A DNA stretch of 50,539 nt from an uncultured bacterium (GTDB lineage: Bacteria; Bacillota; Bacilli; Lactobacillales; Lactobacillaceae). A program made the position numbers and the translations under genes. The DNA is taken from assembly GCA_905214235.1 (NCBI GenBank), contig CAJMLF010000016.1, forward strand, positions 1-50,539, in the 5' to 3' direction. Positions 8,820 through 17,410 of this stretch are shown here, one piece after another (the stretch's first letter is position 1; every line of letters starts with the position of its first letter). The notes beneath the pieces were generated by a model that was given only the letters and a program-made list of their open reading frames with translations, did not search any database and had not been told where the DNA came from.

Positions 8820-10610
8820 TTATTCTTTCCCTGCCAGGTATTCACCAATGACGTCCATCATGGTCTCTCCGTACTGTTCGAGCTTACGCTGGCCGACCCC
8901 ATTGACCAGGAGAAAGTCCCGCTGTGTCTGCGGTTTAGACTGGGCCATCTCATGCAGGGTCCGGTCAGAAAAGACCATAAACGGGGGTACCCCCTGCTCG
9001 TCGGCCAGCTCCCGCCGTTTTTGGCGGAGCTTCTCAAAGAGGGCCGCGACATCTGGTGACTCGGCTAGCTGGGTGTTGGCCCGCGATGGCGCCTCTTCTT
9101 GGCGGCGGGTCACTTTTTTCTCGCCGTCCAGGACCTTCCACCCGGCCTGGACAATCCGGAGAACCGGGTACTGGGCGCCCGCGGTTTCTAAGACACCGGT
9201 CGCAACCAGGTAGTCAATCAGGCTCGCTGCCGCCTGCTTGCTCATCTTCTTGAGGGCCCCAAAGTGTTCAAGACTTTGGGCATCGATCTCCCGCATCCGT
9301 TGGCTTTGTGAGCCGGTGACCGCCTGGGCAACAACCCCCTTACCAAAGCGGCCGCCCAGTTCCTTGACCAGGGCAATCACCTGCTGACTTTCCGTCGTGA
9401 TATCCTGGACTGTCCGTTGGTCCGTGCAGTTGCTGCAGTGACCACATGGCGGACAATCCTGGCCAAAGTAACGGACGATGAACTGCTGAAGACACTCCGG
9501 CGTGCTAGCGTAGTTTGCCACGGCCTGGAGCTTCTGGTACTGGCGGTCGCGATAATCATCGTCCGCCGTTGACTGGTCAATGAACCAGCGGTACTGGCGA
9601 ATATCATTGGGGTGGTAAATCAAGATGGCCTCGCTCGGTAGGCCATCCCGGCCGGCACGCCCCGCTTCTTGGTAGTAAGACTCAATGTTCTGTGCACTGG
9701 TGGCGTGAATGACGAAGCGGACGTTACTCTTATCAATTCCCATCCCGAAGGCGCTCGTGGCCACAATCGTGTTGACCCGGTCAAACTGAAAATCATCCTG
9801 GACCTGGGCCCGGTCAGCAGAATCTATGCCGGCATGGTAACCCGCAACGGAGAAGTGCTGCCCAGCCAGGTAATCGGTAAGCTCGTCAACCCCTCGCCGG
9901 GTGTTAACGTAGATTATCCCCGCCTCGTCCTGATGCTCCTTTAGGTAGTCACGGATGTAACGCCGGGTGGTCGTCTCCGGGTGGGCCACCCGAAAGCTGA
10001 TGTTAGACCGGGCAAAACTCGTGATAATAAAATTATCCTTGCTGATTCCTAATTGGTCACCAATGTCTTCCTGAACCGCCGGGGTAGCCGTCGCCGTCAG
10101 GGCAAGAATATTGGGGTGCGACTTCAGCTGGTCAACCGCATCCTTTAATTGCCGGTAGGCCGGCCGAAAGTCGTGACCCCACTGTGATATACAGTGAGCC
10201 TCATCGATTGCGACAAGGTCAATCGGGAGAAAATTTAACTGGTAGCGGAAGTAGTCCATGTTGAGACGTTCGGGGGTAACGTAAATTAACTTAATCCGGC
10301 CCTCATAGGCACCCCGCAGGATTGGGTTAACCTCCTCCTGGGGGATTGTCGAATTGATGGCCGCCGCGTTAATCCCGTTTTGCCGCAGTGAATCTACCTG
10401 GTCCTTCATCAAGGAAATCAGTGGGGACACAACAACCGTAATCCCGTTATTGACCAGGGCCGGAATCTGGTAGCAAAGTGACTTGCCACCACCAGTTGGC
10501 ATCACGGCAAGGACGTTTTGCCCGGCGAGGACGCGGGAAATCACCTCTGCCTGACCCTTGCGAAACTTCGTAAAGCCAAAATTATCTTTAAGAACCTGCT
10601 CTGGTGACAT
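8820..10610 (-). CDS. recQ: ATP-dependent DNA helicase RecQ
   Basis: A 596-residue 3'-5' DNA helicase of recombination and fork repair. Visible domains: superfamily 2 motor with Walker A MPTGGGKSLCYQIPAL (about residues 37-52), DEAH box in AIDEAHCISQWGHDFRPAY (about 135-153), motif VI in a QEAGRAGRDG segment, and a RecQ zinc site with four Cys (CLQQF ... CPPCGHCSNC, around 372-395). A winged helix follows, and an HRDC domain occupies about the last 80 residues. The length is normal. It starts at ATG 10610, with AAGGAAGG upstream. It appears monocistronic with its own terminator. Confidence 0.96.
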   Translation of the reverse strand: MSPEQVLKDNFGFTKFRKGQAEVISRVLAGQNVLAVMPTGGGKSLCYQIPALVNNGITVVVSPLISLMKDQVDSLRQNGINAAAINSTIPQEEVNPILRGAYEGRIKLIYVTPERLNMDYFRYQLNFLPIDLVAIDEAHCISQWGHDFRPAYRQLKDAVDQLKSHPNILALTATATPAVQEDIGDQLGISKDNFIITSFARSNISFRVAHPETTTRRYIRDYLKEHQDEAGIIYVNTRRGVDELTDYLAGQHFSVAGYHAGIDSADRAQVQDDFQFDRVNTIVATSAFGMGIDKSNVRFVIHATSAQNIESYYQEAGRAGRDGLPSEAILIYHPNDIRQYRWFIDQSTADDDYRDRQYQKLQAVANYASTPECLQQFIVRYFGQDCPPCGHCSNCTDQRTVQDITTESQQVIALVKELGGRFGKGVVAQAVTGSQSQRMREIDAQSLEHFGALKKMSKQAAASLIDYLVATGVLETAGAQYPVLRIVQAGWKVLDGEKKVTRRQEEAPSRANTQLAESPDVAALFEKLRQKRRELADEQGVPPFMVFSDRTLHEMAQSKPQTQRDFLLVNGVGQRKLEQYGETMMDVIGEYLAGKE

Positions 10611-10676
10611 ACCAACATTCCTTCCTTTATTCGTCTACCTTATAGATACGGCTATTCGGGGCCCGTGCATTAAATT

Positions 10677-11357
10677 TTAGGAACGCTTGGCAATCATAAC
10701 CTTGGTCGTAATCCAGGGGCCACCCCACCAGCCATCAAAGCCGGTATTAATGACTTGAATGTCGTCAAAGCCAACGTTGCTAAGGACCTGACGGTATTCC
10801 TTCATCGCCCGCGTGTCCACAATTACAAGGGTCCCGTGGGCCTTCAGTACCCGGGCGGTTTCCTGGAGTGCCCGCCCCCGTTGAATGGCGGGAGTGATGT
10901 TATGCAGGGCCGAATCAATTACTACGTAGTCAAACAATTGGTTAGCAAACGGTAAATTCGTCATTGACCCATCAACCAGTTTTACCCGGTCCGCCAGCTT
11001 GGCGGCAGCAACCCGCCGCTTAGCGATTTCCCGGCTTTGCTGCCAGTCGGCAATTCCCGTTACCTTTCCGGGGACCTGGAGCTGACCAGCAATCATCATT
11101 AGGTCCGTCAACCGGCCAGCACTAAAGTCCAGTACCTGGGCATTCTTGAGAACCGCCAACCGTTGTAAAAGGCGTTGCCAGATCTTCTCGTGGCCCCGGG
11201 AAACGGTATGGCAAAAGATCCCGGCCCAGATGATGATCAAGGCCACCCAAATCAGGTTCCAGTATTCATGACTGGCAAAGGCGCCAATAAGACCGGTAAA
11301 CACGGCAATTAGCGCAATAATAGCAATGGTAACAACACTGATAGCACTCTTTCTCAC
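10677..11357 (-). CDS. Membrane-anchored class I SAM-dependent methyltransferase
   Basis: A 226-residue protein with two N-terminal hydrophobic segments (about residues 5-29 and 34-53) followed by a Rossmann-like methyltransferase domain. Motif I is unusual (VLDFSAGRLTD near residue 75-85 in place of the common D-x-G-x-G-x-G). Later motifs such as DYVVIDSALHNITP and ARVLKAHGTLVIVD are typical. The nearest family is UbiE/Methyltransf_11-like. The substrate is unknown. It lies 11 nt downstream of ktrA, suggesting co-transcription with the K+ system without an evident functional reason. Confidence 0.75.
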   Translation of the reverse strand: MRKSAISVVTIAIIALIAVFTGLIGAFASHEYWNLIWVALIIIWAGIFCHTVSRGHEKIWQRLLQRLAVLKNAQVLDFSAGRLTDLMMIAGQLQVPGKVTGIADWQQSREIAKRRVAAAKLADRVKLVDGSMTNLPFANQLFDYVVIDSALHNITPAIQRGRALQETARVLKAHGTLVIVDTRAMKEYRQVLSNVGFDDIQVINTGFDGWWGGPWITTKVMIAKRS

Positions 11358-11368
11358 TCTTCTACTCC

Positions 11369-12040
11369 TTAATCTTGGATAAGTTCATCTAAACGCTGGA
11401 TGTCCTTGGTACTGCCCACCACCGTAATTTTGTCGTGGGGCTGGATAACGTCATCAGCCTGGGGCATCTGGTTAATCTCGTCATTTTCACTCACAATGAT
11501 GATCACGTTAACCCGGTAACGGTTCCGAAAGTCGATTTCCCCAATGGTCTTTCCGTAGAACTTCGGGTTATTAACGTTGATTTCCGCCAGGGTCGTTTCC
11601 TTACTGAGGTTCACGTAGTCAATCAAGGTGGGGTTCAATTGCTGAAAAATCAGCCGCTTGGCCAAATCATGCTCGGGGCGAACCACCATATCTGCCCCCA
11701 CCCGTTCAAGGACACGGGCGTGGTTAACATTTTCCGCCCGGCAAACAACGTCAGGAGCGCCCAGGTCCTTGGTAATCAGGGTCGCCATGATGCTGGCCTC
11801 GATGTTTTTCCCAATCGAAATGTAGACGTGGTCAAAGTGGCCAATATCAACCTCCCGCAGGGCGTCTTCATCCTGGGCATCGGCGACTACTGCCCGCATC
11901 ACGGTGTTTGCCAACTCATTGACGACTTCAGGGTTGGAGTCAATTGCCAAGACCTCCTGACCGGCCGCAACCAGTGACTCACAAATTGCGGCCCCAAACT
12001 GGCCGATACCAATAACGGCGTAGCTTTCTTTTTTAGCCAA
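11369..12040 (-). CDS. ktrA: K+ uptake regulatory subunit KtrA
   Basis: A 223-residue cytosolic RCK protein that gates the KtrB channel. The N-terminal RCK_N Rossmann domain has VIGIGQFGAAICESL (residues 9-23), and a C-terminal RCK_C domain starts near residue 140. The RCK_N domain binds ATP/ADP or NAD(H), and RCK_C of Firmicutes KtrA commonly binds c-di-AMP. It overlaps the end of ktrB by 8 nt, so the two are translated as a unit. Confidence 0.92.
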   Translation of the reverse strand: MAKKESYAVIGIGQFGAAICESLVAAGQEVLAIDSNPEVVNELANTVMRAVVADAQDEDALREVDIGHFDHVYISIGKNIEASIMATLITKDLGAPDVVCRAENVNHARVLERVGADMVVRPEHDLAKRLIFQQLNPTLIDYVNLSKETTLAEINVNNPKFYGKTIGEIDFRNRYRVNVIIIVSENDEINQMPQADDVIQPHDKITVVGSTKDIQRLDELIQD

Positions 12041-13376
12041 TTAAAACACTCTCCTCTGGATAACGGTAACTCTTTACGTTCGGCTGGGCATTGAAGATGG
12101 AGAACATCACGGTGTAGATGCCGACCCGGCCGATAAACATCAGTGACATGATCACGAGCTGGCCAAAGAGGTTCAAGCTCTGGGTGATTCCCAAAGAAAT
12201 CCCGGTGGTCCCAAAGGCCGCTAGCACCTCAAAAGTCACGTAGCCCAGGGAATCATGCTTGGGAAGGTCCTGGGTTTCCACCAGCAACAGGATCGCCAAC
12301 ATGACGATACAGAGGGCAACAAAGAATAGGGTCAGGGCCCGGTTGATGTTACTCTGGGTAAAGCGCCGGTGGGCAAAGTTCGTGTCACGTTGGCCACGCA
12401 GGGTTGCAATACTCTGGGTAGCTAGCAGCCCGATTGTGGTCGTCTTGACCCCACCAGCCGTGGACCCCGGCGTGCCGCCAATAAACATCAACATGATTGT
12501 CAGACTGATTCCCGCGGCACTCAACTTGGTGTAGGGGAAGGTAACTAGACCGGCCGTCCGCGGGGTAATTGCCATGAAGAGGGTATTTAACAACCGCTGG
12601 GGGTAACTGATCTGGCTGCTCAACTGGGCCAAATTATGTTCCGTCACAAAGTAAACAATAAAGGAAAGGACAAAGATCACGGCCCCGGTCCGCAAGGCCA
12701 GCTGTGTATGAAGGGAAAGGTGGTGGTACTTATGATAGTTGAGGAGGTCATTCCAAACTAGGAAGCCAAGTGACCCGGCAACGATTAACACGGCCAGGAC
12801 ACAAATCATGTAAGGGTCATTCAGGTAGTTTTCCATGCTGTTACCAAAGAGGTCAAAGCCGGCATTACAAAAGGCCGAAATGGAATGGAAAATGCTGAAC
12901 CAAATTCCCTTCCCCAACCCGTAGCGGGGATAGAAGTCGAAGAACAAAAGGACCGCTCCGCAGACCTGGATCAACAACGATAGCTTAATAATCAGGTAAA
13001 CAACGTTCAGCTGTGACAAGTTATCCAGGTTAAGGGCTTCCTGCGTCAGCAGACGGGTCGACATCCGCACCCGGCGACGGATCATCAACGACATCATGAC
13101 GGCGAAGGTCATAAATCCGAGGCTCCCTACCTCCATCAAGAGGGCAATCACTGTCTGCCCAAAGAGGGTCCAGTGGGTGGCCGTGCTAACCAGGGTCAAC
13201 CCCGTCACACAGGTCGCACTCGTCGACGTAAAAAAGGCCGTCATAAAGCTGGTATGGAGGCTACTGGCGGTCGAACACGGCAGTAACAATAAAACTGTCC
13301 CGATGGCAATCACCACTAAGAATCCCAAAGTCAATAATTTGGGAAATGAATAGCGGTGCTTATTGATCTCTATCAA
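12033..13376 (-). CDS. ktrB: K+ translocating subunit KtrB (TrkH family)
   Basis: A 447-residue membrane protein of the TrkH/TrkG/KtrB superfamily, with four M1-P-M2 repeats and filter-like segments such as STSATCVTGL, SISAFCNAGFDLF, TPRTAGL and EVLAAFGTTGISLG. Conserved filter Gly residues are present in these. It transports K+ (often Na+-linked) with KtrA as gate. The start is TTG 13376, supported by AGGGGGAAG 7 nt upstream; no ATG is better placed. It is preceded by a local TATAAT promoter and by a longer structured leader. Confidence 0.93.
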   Translation of the reverse strand: MIEINKHRYSFPKLLTLGFLVVIAIGTVLLLLPCSTASSLHTSFMTAFFTSTSATCVTGLTLVSTATHWTLFGQTVIALLMEVGSLGFMTFAVMMSLMIRRRVRMSTRLLTQEALNLDNLSQLNVVYLIIKLSLLIQVCGAVLLFFDFYPRYGLGKGIWFSIFHSISAFCNAGFDLFGNSMENYLNDPYMICVLAVLIVAGSLGFLVWNDLLNYHKYHHLSLHTQLALRTGAVIFVLSFIVYFVTEHNLAQLSSQISYPQRLLNTLFMAITPRTAGLVTFPYTKLSAAGISLTIMLMFIGGTPGSTAGGVKTTTIGLLATQSIATLRGQRDTNFAHRRFTQSNINRALTLFFVALCIVMLAILLLVETQDLPKHDSLGYVTFEVLAAFGTTGISLGITQSLNLFGQLVIMSLMFIGRVGIYTVMFSIFNAQPNVKSYRYPEESVLIG

Positions 13377-13405
13377 GTTACTTCCCCCTATTGTCTTATC
13401 AATTA

Positions 13406-13411
13406 ATTATA
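13406..13411 (-). promoter_or_regulatory. Proximal -10 element of ktrB
   Basis: TATAAT on the minus strand (13406-13411), with TG two nt further upstream and a weak TTGTAC-like -35, would start transcription about 22 nt before the TTG start. It lies downstream of the leader terminator, so it could bypass it. Confidence 0.5.
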
Positions 13412-13457
13412 AGCATTTTTACGGGGGCCTGTACAATTATTTCCTGGGAAATAAAAA

Positions 13458-13652
13458 GAAGCTGGAAAAGCACACTTCCCAGCTTCGTCTTAATCATTGC
13501 TACCCGGTAATACGACTTATATATGATGTTTGGATGTTAATTGGATGAAAGGAAAATAATTCGATATTATCGTAGCAACGTTATTTTCATTATGTAGTAG
13601 CAAATATCAAATTTGCTTTTTTTATTATAGCAAAAAATATTGTGAAGTAAAG
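13458..13652 (-). ncRNA. Candidate small RNA or attenuator leader upstream of ktrB
   Basis: On the minus strand, an extended -10 promoter TGCTATAAT (TATAAT at 13624-13629, weak -35 TTTACT 16 bp upstream) would start an RNA near 13617. It opens with a hairpin (13599-13605 with 13611-13617). It contains a 7-bp long-range pairing (GTAGCAA near 13573-13579 with TTGCTAC near 13498-13504) and ends at a hairpin (13458-13465 with 13479-13486) followed by CTTTTTATTT. The product would be about 160 nt, with no convincing ORF. It is either a free sRNA or a conditional leader of ktrB. It does not match the ydaO c-di-AMP motif as far as I can see. The remaining gap to 13765 is AT-rich, with a 14-bp palindrome at 13742-13755. 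Confidence 0.45.
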
Positions 13653-13765
13653 CACTATTTAAAAATGTTAACGTTTGGCAATTATTTTTTAACATTGAAA
13701 CCGCCTTGTAACGATAGCGTTTTCATTAAAAGCACAAGCATTGTGAATATTCACACAGCCGGTAC

Positions 13766-14923
13766 TTAATTTGTCCACCACTCCGGCGTATTCACAACCA
13801 CTTGCTGGGCACCACCGGGCGTCTGCAAAAATGCCTGGCCAGTTGGTAAGCCCGCTACCGTGGAAAATGGTACTGTCGTGGGCAGAGTGATTAATTCGTC
13901 GGCACTAAGGAGGCGGTGGATGAGGACCGTATTAAATTGTGACCGCATCTTGGCGGGCAGGTCCAGCGGGGACTGGGTTGTCAAAATCATCCGGAGCTGG
14001 ACCTTGCGACCCTCCCGGAGGACCTGAAAAATCCCGTTATGGCTAAGAGTCCCGTCGTTAGCAGGCAGGTAGCGGTGAGCTTCGTCAAGGACGATATTCA
14101 CCGGAAAAGCGGCCCGCTTTTTGAGACGGCTATTTAAAATGATCTTGAGGAGGTAGGAAATGATGACCCCCTGGCGGCTTTCAAACTGTTTCAATAAGGA
14201 GAGGTCAATGACCAGGGTTCGGTGGCTGCTCCGGTGGGCCAAAAACATCTTCAGGACAAACGAAAGCTCTGTTTTGGCCCTTCCCGGGTGGGGGTCCATA
14301 TCAAAGATCTGGCGGAAATAAGGGGTGCTCAGGCGCTCACGAAGGTTCATCATTGCCGTCCATGCCCGACTAATGGTGGCGTGATCATACACCTGACCCA
14401 GCAGGTGGTAGTCGGCCCGGCTATCCGGGAATGGAACGACCATCTCCTCAACAAGTTGGTCTGGCAATTGGGCAATTTGGTATTCACTCGTCCAGGTGTT
14501 CAGCTGGTTGAGGAGCTCTGAATACTGGTCAATTGACCGGCCCAGTTTTTGGTAGCAACCCGGCCGCTGGACCAGGTTGTGCTGGACCTTCAGTGCGTCA
14601 ATTGCCTGAACTAATTTCTCCGTTAATAACGGTGACATTTGGATCCCCAATACCTCCTGCAATTCACTAGCACTGAGTTTTCCCGCTTCTAAATATGCAT
14701 TTTCTCCCAGGGTGTAGGTCACGGCATTAGGTAATTGGGCGTACTCACCAGTTGGGTCCAGGACGATTGCGGTCTGGTTTTCATGCTGAAACTGGTCAAG
14801 CAAAGATAAAGTCGTGGTAGTCTTCCCACTTCCCGTCTGGCCGACAATCAGTAAATGATGGGCCTTAAGAAAATCTACGGCGACCTGTTTGCCGTCAACC
14901 AAATTAAGTGCGTTTGCTACCAT
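13766..14923 (-). CDS. HerA-like (DUF87) P-loop ATPase
   Basis: A 385-residue ATPase of the HerA/FtsK clade. Walker A LLIVGQTGSGKTTTTL starts near residue 24, an LDPTGEY sensor-like segment lies near 55, and Walker B NIVLDEAHRYLP is near residue 276. A conserved arginine segment (FQVLREGRKVQLRMILTTQSP) follows. HerA proteins pump or unwind DNA, often with a NurA nuclease, and some act in defence with SIR2 or other partners. No nuclease gene is adjacent here. It is divergent from the GNAT gene. The start is ATG 14923 with GAGGAGGAAC upstream. Its role is unknown. Confidence 0.8.
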   Translation of the reverse strand: MVANALNLVDGKQVAVDFLKAHHLLIVGQTGSGKTTTTLSLLDQFQHENQTAIVLDPTGEYAQLPNAVTYTLGENAYLEAGKLSASELQEVLGIQMSPLLTEKLVQAIDALKVQHNLVQRPGCYQKLGRSIDQYSELLNQLNTWTSEYQIAQLPDQLVEEMVVPFPDSRADYHLLGQVYDHATISRAWTAMMNLRERLSTPYFRQIFDMDPHPGRAKTELSFVLKMFLAHRSSHRTLVIDLSLLKQFESRQGVIISYLLKIILNSRLKKRAAFPVNIVLDEAHRYLPANDGTLSHNGIFQVLREGRKVQLRMILTTQSPLDLPAKMRSQFNTVLIHRLLSADELITLPTTVPFSTVAGLPTGQAFLQTPGGAQQVVVNTPEWWTN

Positions 14924-15019
14924 TATTGTTCCTCCTCATTTCCGCTCTGTTGAATTATCCTAGTTGGTATCTTACCGCCGCTTCTGGTAGAATGGCAACT
15001 ATATAAGGAGTGATATTTT

Positions 15020-15550
15020 TTGGACTTAGACATACAGCCCGTGAGGTTTAGCTTGAAAGAATATTCAACAGTTAAGCAGCTATACATGCGGGCCTTTCCG
15101 AAGTATGAACGGGAGCCTTGGCCTTGGATGATGCTCAAAAGCCACTTCAAGAAGGCCGGCTTTATGGCCTTTTACGAGCGACAATGCTTTGTCGGCTTTG
15201 CCTACATCATCCACAGTCACGGCTTTCATTACATCCTCTTCCTCGCCGTTAACGACCAGCTGCGTTCGCAAGGGTACGGCAGTCGGATTATCGCCGAACT
15301 GCGGAAGCTATACCGCAAGGACTCCCTGGTTCTGGACGTTGAACAGCCTAACCCCCAAGCGCGAAATAACCACCAACGGTTACGCCGCATCGCCTTCTAC
15401 CGGCGAAACGGTTTTTACCTCACGTCAAAAAAGATTGAGGAAAGCCAGATGACCTACCGGGTTCTCGCTACTAAAAAGCGTATCAACCAGCAGGGGGTCG
15501 ACCGAATCTTTAAGTGGTTTGCCTGGCCCCTCGGCTGGTTCATCCAATAA
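15020..15550 (+). CDS. GNAT family N-acetyltransferase
   Basis: A 176-residue acetyltransferase with the acetyl-CoA binding motif RSQGYGSRII (around residues 87-96) and a following basic helix. The start is TTG 15020, 9 nt after AAGGAG (15005-15010); no ATG fits. An extended -10 TGGTAGAAT lies about 30 nt upstream. The substrate is not predictable. It shares a short divergent promoter region with the HerA-like ATPase gene and is followed directly by a terminator. Confidence 0.85.
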   Translation: MDLDIQPVRFSLKEYSTVKQLYMRAFPKYEREPWPWMMLKSHFKKAGFMAFYERQCFVGFAYIIHSHGFHYILFLAVNDQLRSQGYGSRIIAELRKLYRKDSLVLDVEQPNPQARNNHQRLRRIAFYRRNGFYLTSKKIEESQMTYRVLATKKRINQQGVDRIFKWFAWPLGWFIQ

Positions 15551-15563
15551 TAAATGCTAATTT

Positions 15564-15601
15564 AATCCGTAAAGCAATATTCATTGTTTTACGGATTTTT
15601 G
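15564..15601 (+). terminator. Terminator of the GNAT gene
   Basis: AATCCGTAAA pairs with TTTACGGATT around an inner CAAT/ATTG stem and is followed by a T-rich tract. Confidence 0.85.
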
Positions 15602-15638
15602 TATATTTAAGAATTATTTAAATTTAAATTTGCATAAG

Positions 15639-15656
15639 TATACATATTAGTGTATA
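15639..15656 (+). promoter_or_regulatory. Inverted repeat in front of the fused ABC transporter
   Basis: TATACA and TGTATA are separated by 6 nt, and the right arm overlaps a possible -10 (TATATT). It may be an operator; the regulator is unknown. Confidence 0.35.
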
Positions 15657-15702
15657 TTACATAGTTAATTACTAGAATTTCTTACGCAAAGGAGAATTAA
15701 TT

Positions 15703-17208
15703 ATGAAGCACATTAAACATCTCATAATGGCAATCATTGTCCTGGCTTCAATAGTTGTTTCACCGCTGACCGCCCTGGCGGACACCACCAGTTCCAGCAG
15801 CAGTCAGACTAGTGCAACAATCAGCAGTGCGCCAGCGAGCGATGATTCACTGCAAAAGATCAAGCAAAAGGGTGTCCTGGTCGTCGGCACCAGTGCGGGC
15901 TACCCGCCATACGAATTTACCACCAAGAAGAACGGCAAGACCGAATACATCGGTTTTGAAATGTCCCTTGCCAAGCAACTTGCTAAGGACCTGGGGGTAA
16001 AGCTGGAAATCAAGAACATGGACTTTGACTCCCTCCTCGTGGCCTTGGAATCGCACAAAATTGATGTGGCAATTGCCGGCATCAACATCACTCCCGAGCG
16101 TAAGAAGAGCGTTGATTTCTCCAAGCCCTACTACAAGGGAACCAAGTACTTTTTGATCAACAAGCAGGATAAGGCTAAGTACAAGACTTACACCGATTTC
16201 AAAGGAAAGACCGTCGGAACCGAAAACGGGGCAATGGAATATTCCCTAATTAAGAAGAACATCCCCGATGTTAAGGAAAAGGGGCTTTCTAAGTGGTCCT
16301 CACTGGTGATTGCCCTCCAGTCTCACAAGCTGGACGGGGTCCTGATGGATTCGGCAACGGCCCAGGCTTTCGCAACGGCTAACCCTGACCTGTACGCCTT
16401 CTACTCCCACATCAAAGTCCACACAGCCGGTGTCGCCATGGCCTTCCCGAAAGGAGCCACCAGCCTTGAGAACGCCGCTAACAAGACGGTCGACAAGGTT
16501 AACAAGGAGCACCTAATTCAGAAGAAGTGGTTACCTCAGGCTGCTAAGCAAATGAAGGCCACCAATAAGAGCAACACGGTTGCTAATTACTGGTCCTTCT
16601 TCCTCAAAGGGGTCAAATACACCCTCCTGATTGCGATTATTTCGGCCCTGTTTGGGGTCTTACTTGGGATCCTGTTTGCCCTGATGCGGTTATCCAGTAG
16701 CAAGTTTCTCCACGGCATTGCGGTTGCCTACATCGAATTCATCCGGGGCACCCCAATGTTGGTTCAAATCATGTTTGTCTACTTTGGGATTGGGGCCCTG
16801 ATCCAGTCGCTGCCGGCCCTCCTCGCCGGGATTATTGCCGTCTCTATCAACTCCGGCGCCTACGTAGCGGAAATCATCCGGTCAGGGATCCAGTCACTGC
16901 CGATTGGCCAGACTGAAGCCGCCCGGAGTCTGGGGATGACAAAGCACCAGGCCTTCCACTACGTCATCATCCCCCAGGCCTTGAAGAATATCTGGCCAGC
17001 ATTAGGGAACGAATTTATCACCCTGCTGAAGGATAGTTCACTGGTCTCCACCATCGGGGTCAGCGAGCTGATGTACGAAACTCAGTTGGTTCAGGCTGAC
17101 ACGTACAAGGGTGCCCTGCCCCTCTTCATCACGATGATGATCTACTTCGTCTTAACCTTCACCCTCACCCGGATCCTCAACCACTTTGAAAAGGTGATGA
17201 ACCGGTAA
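15703..17208 (+). CDS. Amino-acid ABC transporter, fused substrate-binding and permease protein (GlnPH-like)
   Basis: A 501-residue fusion. A signal peptide of about 26 residues (ending ALADTTSS) leads into a Ser/Thr-rich linker. A type-3 solute-binding domain spans about 48-275 (VLVVGTSAGYPPYEF start, DVAIAGINITPERKKSVDFS). A permease domain with about five helices spans about 295-495 (EAA loop EAARSLGMTKHQAFHYVIIPQALKN). Homologues take up glutamine, glutamate or other polar amino acids with a GlnQ ATPase. No ATPase gene follows, because a terminator-bearing repeat comes directly after, so the ATPase must be elsewhere. It starts at ATG after AAAGGAG. Confidence 0.92.
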   Translation: MKHIKHLIMAIIVLASIVVSPLTALADTTSSSSSQTSATISSAPASDDSLQKIKQKGVLVVGTSAGYPPYEFTTKKNGKTEYIGFEMSLAKQLAKDLGVKLEIKNMDFDSLLVALESHKIDVAIAGINITPERKKSVDFSKPYYKGTKYFLINKQDKAKYKTYTDFKGKTVGTENGAMEYSLIKKNIPDVKEKGLSKWSSLVIALQSHKLDGVLMDSATAQAFATANPDLYAFYSHIKVHTAGVAMAFPKGATSLENAANKTVDKVNKEHLIQKKWLPQAAKQMKATNKSNTVANYWSFFLKGVKYTLLIAIISALFGVLLGILFALMRLSSSKFLHGIAVAYIEFIRGTPMLVQIMFVYFGIGALIQSLPALLAGIIAVSINSGAYVAEIIRSGIQSLPIGQTEAARSLGMTKHQAFHYVIIPQALKNIWPALGNEFITLLKDSSLVSTIGVSELMYETQLVQADTYKGALPLFITMMIYFVLTFTLTRILNHFEKVMNR

Positions 17209-17219
17209 TATTGGGAAAA

Positions 17220-17382
17220 GGGCTGTGACATAAGTTTCCTATATAGTTGGAAATGCTACATTGCAGTATACGAAGGGACCCTAGTATTCGGAAAATCCGA
17301 ACGCTAGGGTCCTCTTTGTGCATGTGAGGGGGTTCCTACAAACTTGCTTCGCGTCGAAATCAAACTAGCAAGCTAGTTCCCC
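17220..17382 (+). repeat. MITE-like palindromic repeat, copy 1 (right end truncated)
   Basis: The element starts GGGCTGTGACATAAG and includes the motif CTATATAGTTG. It then has a strong hairpin (17276-17284 with 17304-17312, inner TTCGGA/TCCGAA) and a tail with AAACTAGCAAGCTA. Copy 2 near 20.0-20.2 kb is in the opposite orientation and has the same order of motifs. The hairpin also acts as a terminator after the fused ABC transporter gene. The start resembles termini of some Firmicutes insertion sequences, but no transposase is present. Confidence 0.6.
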
Positions 17383-17410
17383 TTTTCTTGAGATTCATTA
17401 TTTTATGCTT

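Noticed and set aside
13599..13625. Plus-strand intrinsic terminator with T7
   Set aside because: The same hairpin lies at the 5' end of the minus-strand transcript, and its T run is the complement of the region next to the -10 box. No plus-strand gene precedes it.
13458..13765. ydaO-type c-di-AMP riboswitch before ktrB
   Set aside because: The conserved core segments of that class are not recognisable, so only an unassigned leader/sRNA is reported.
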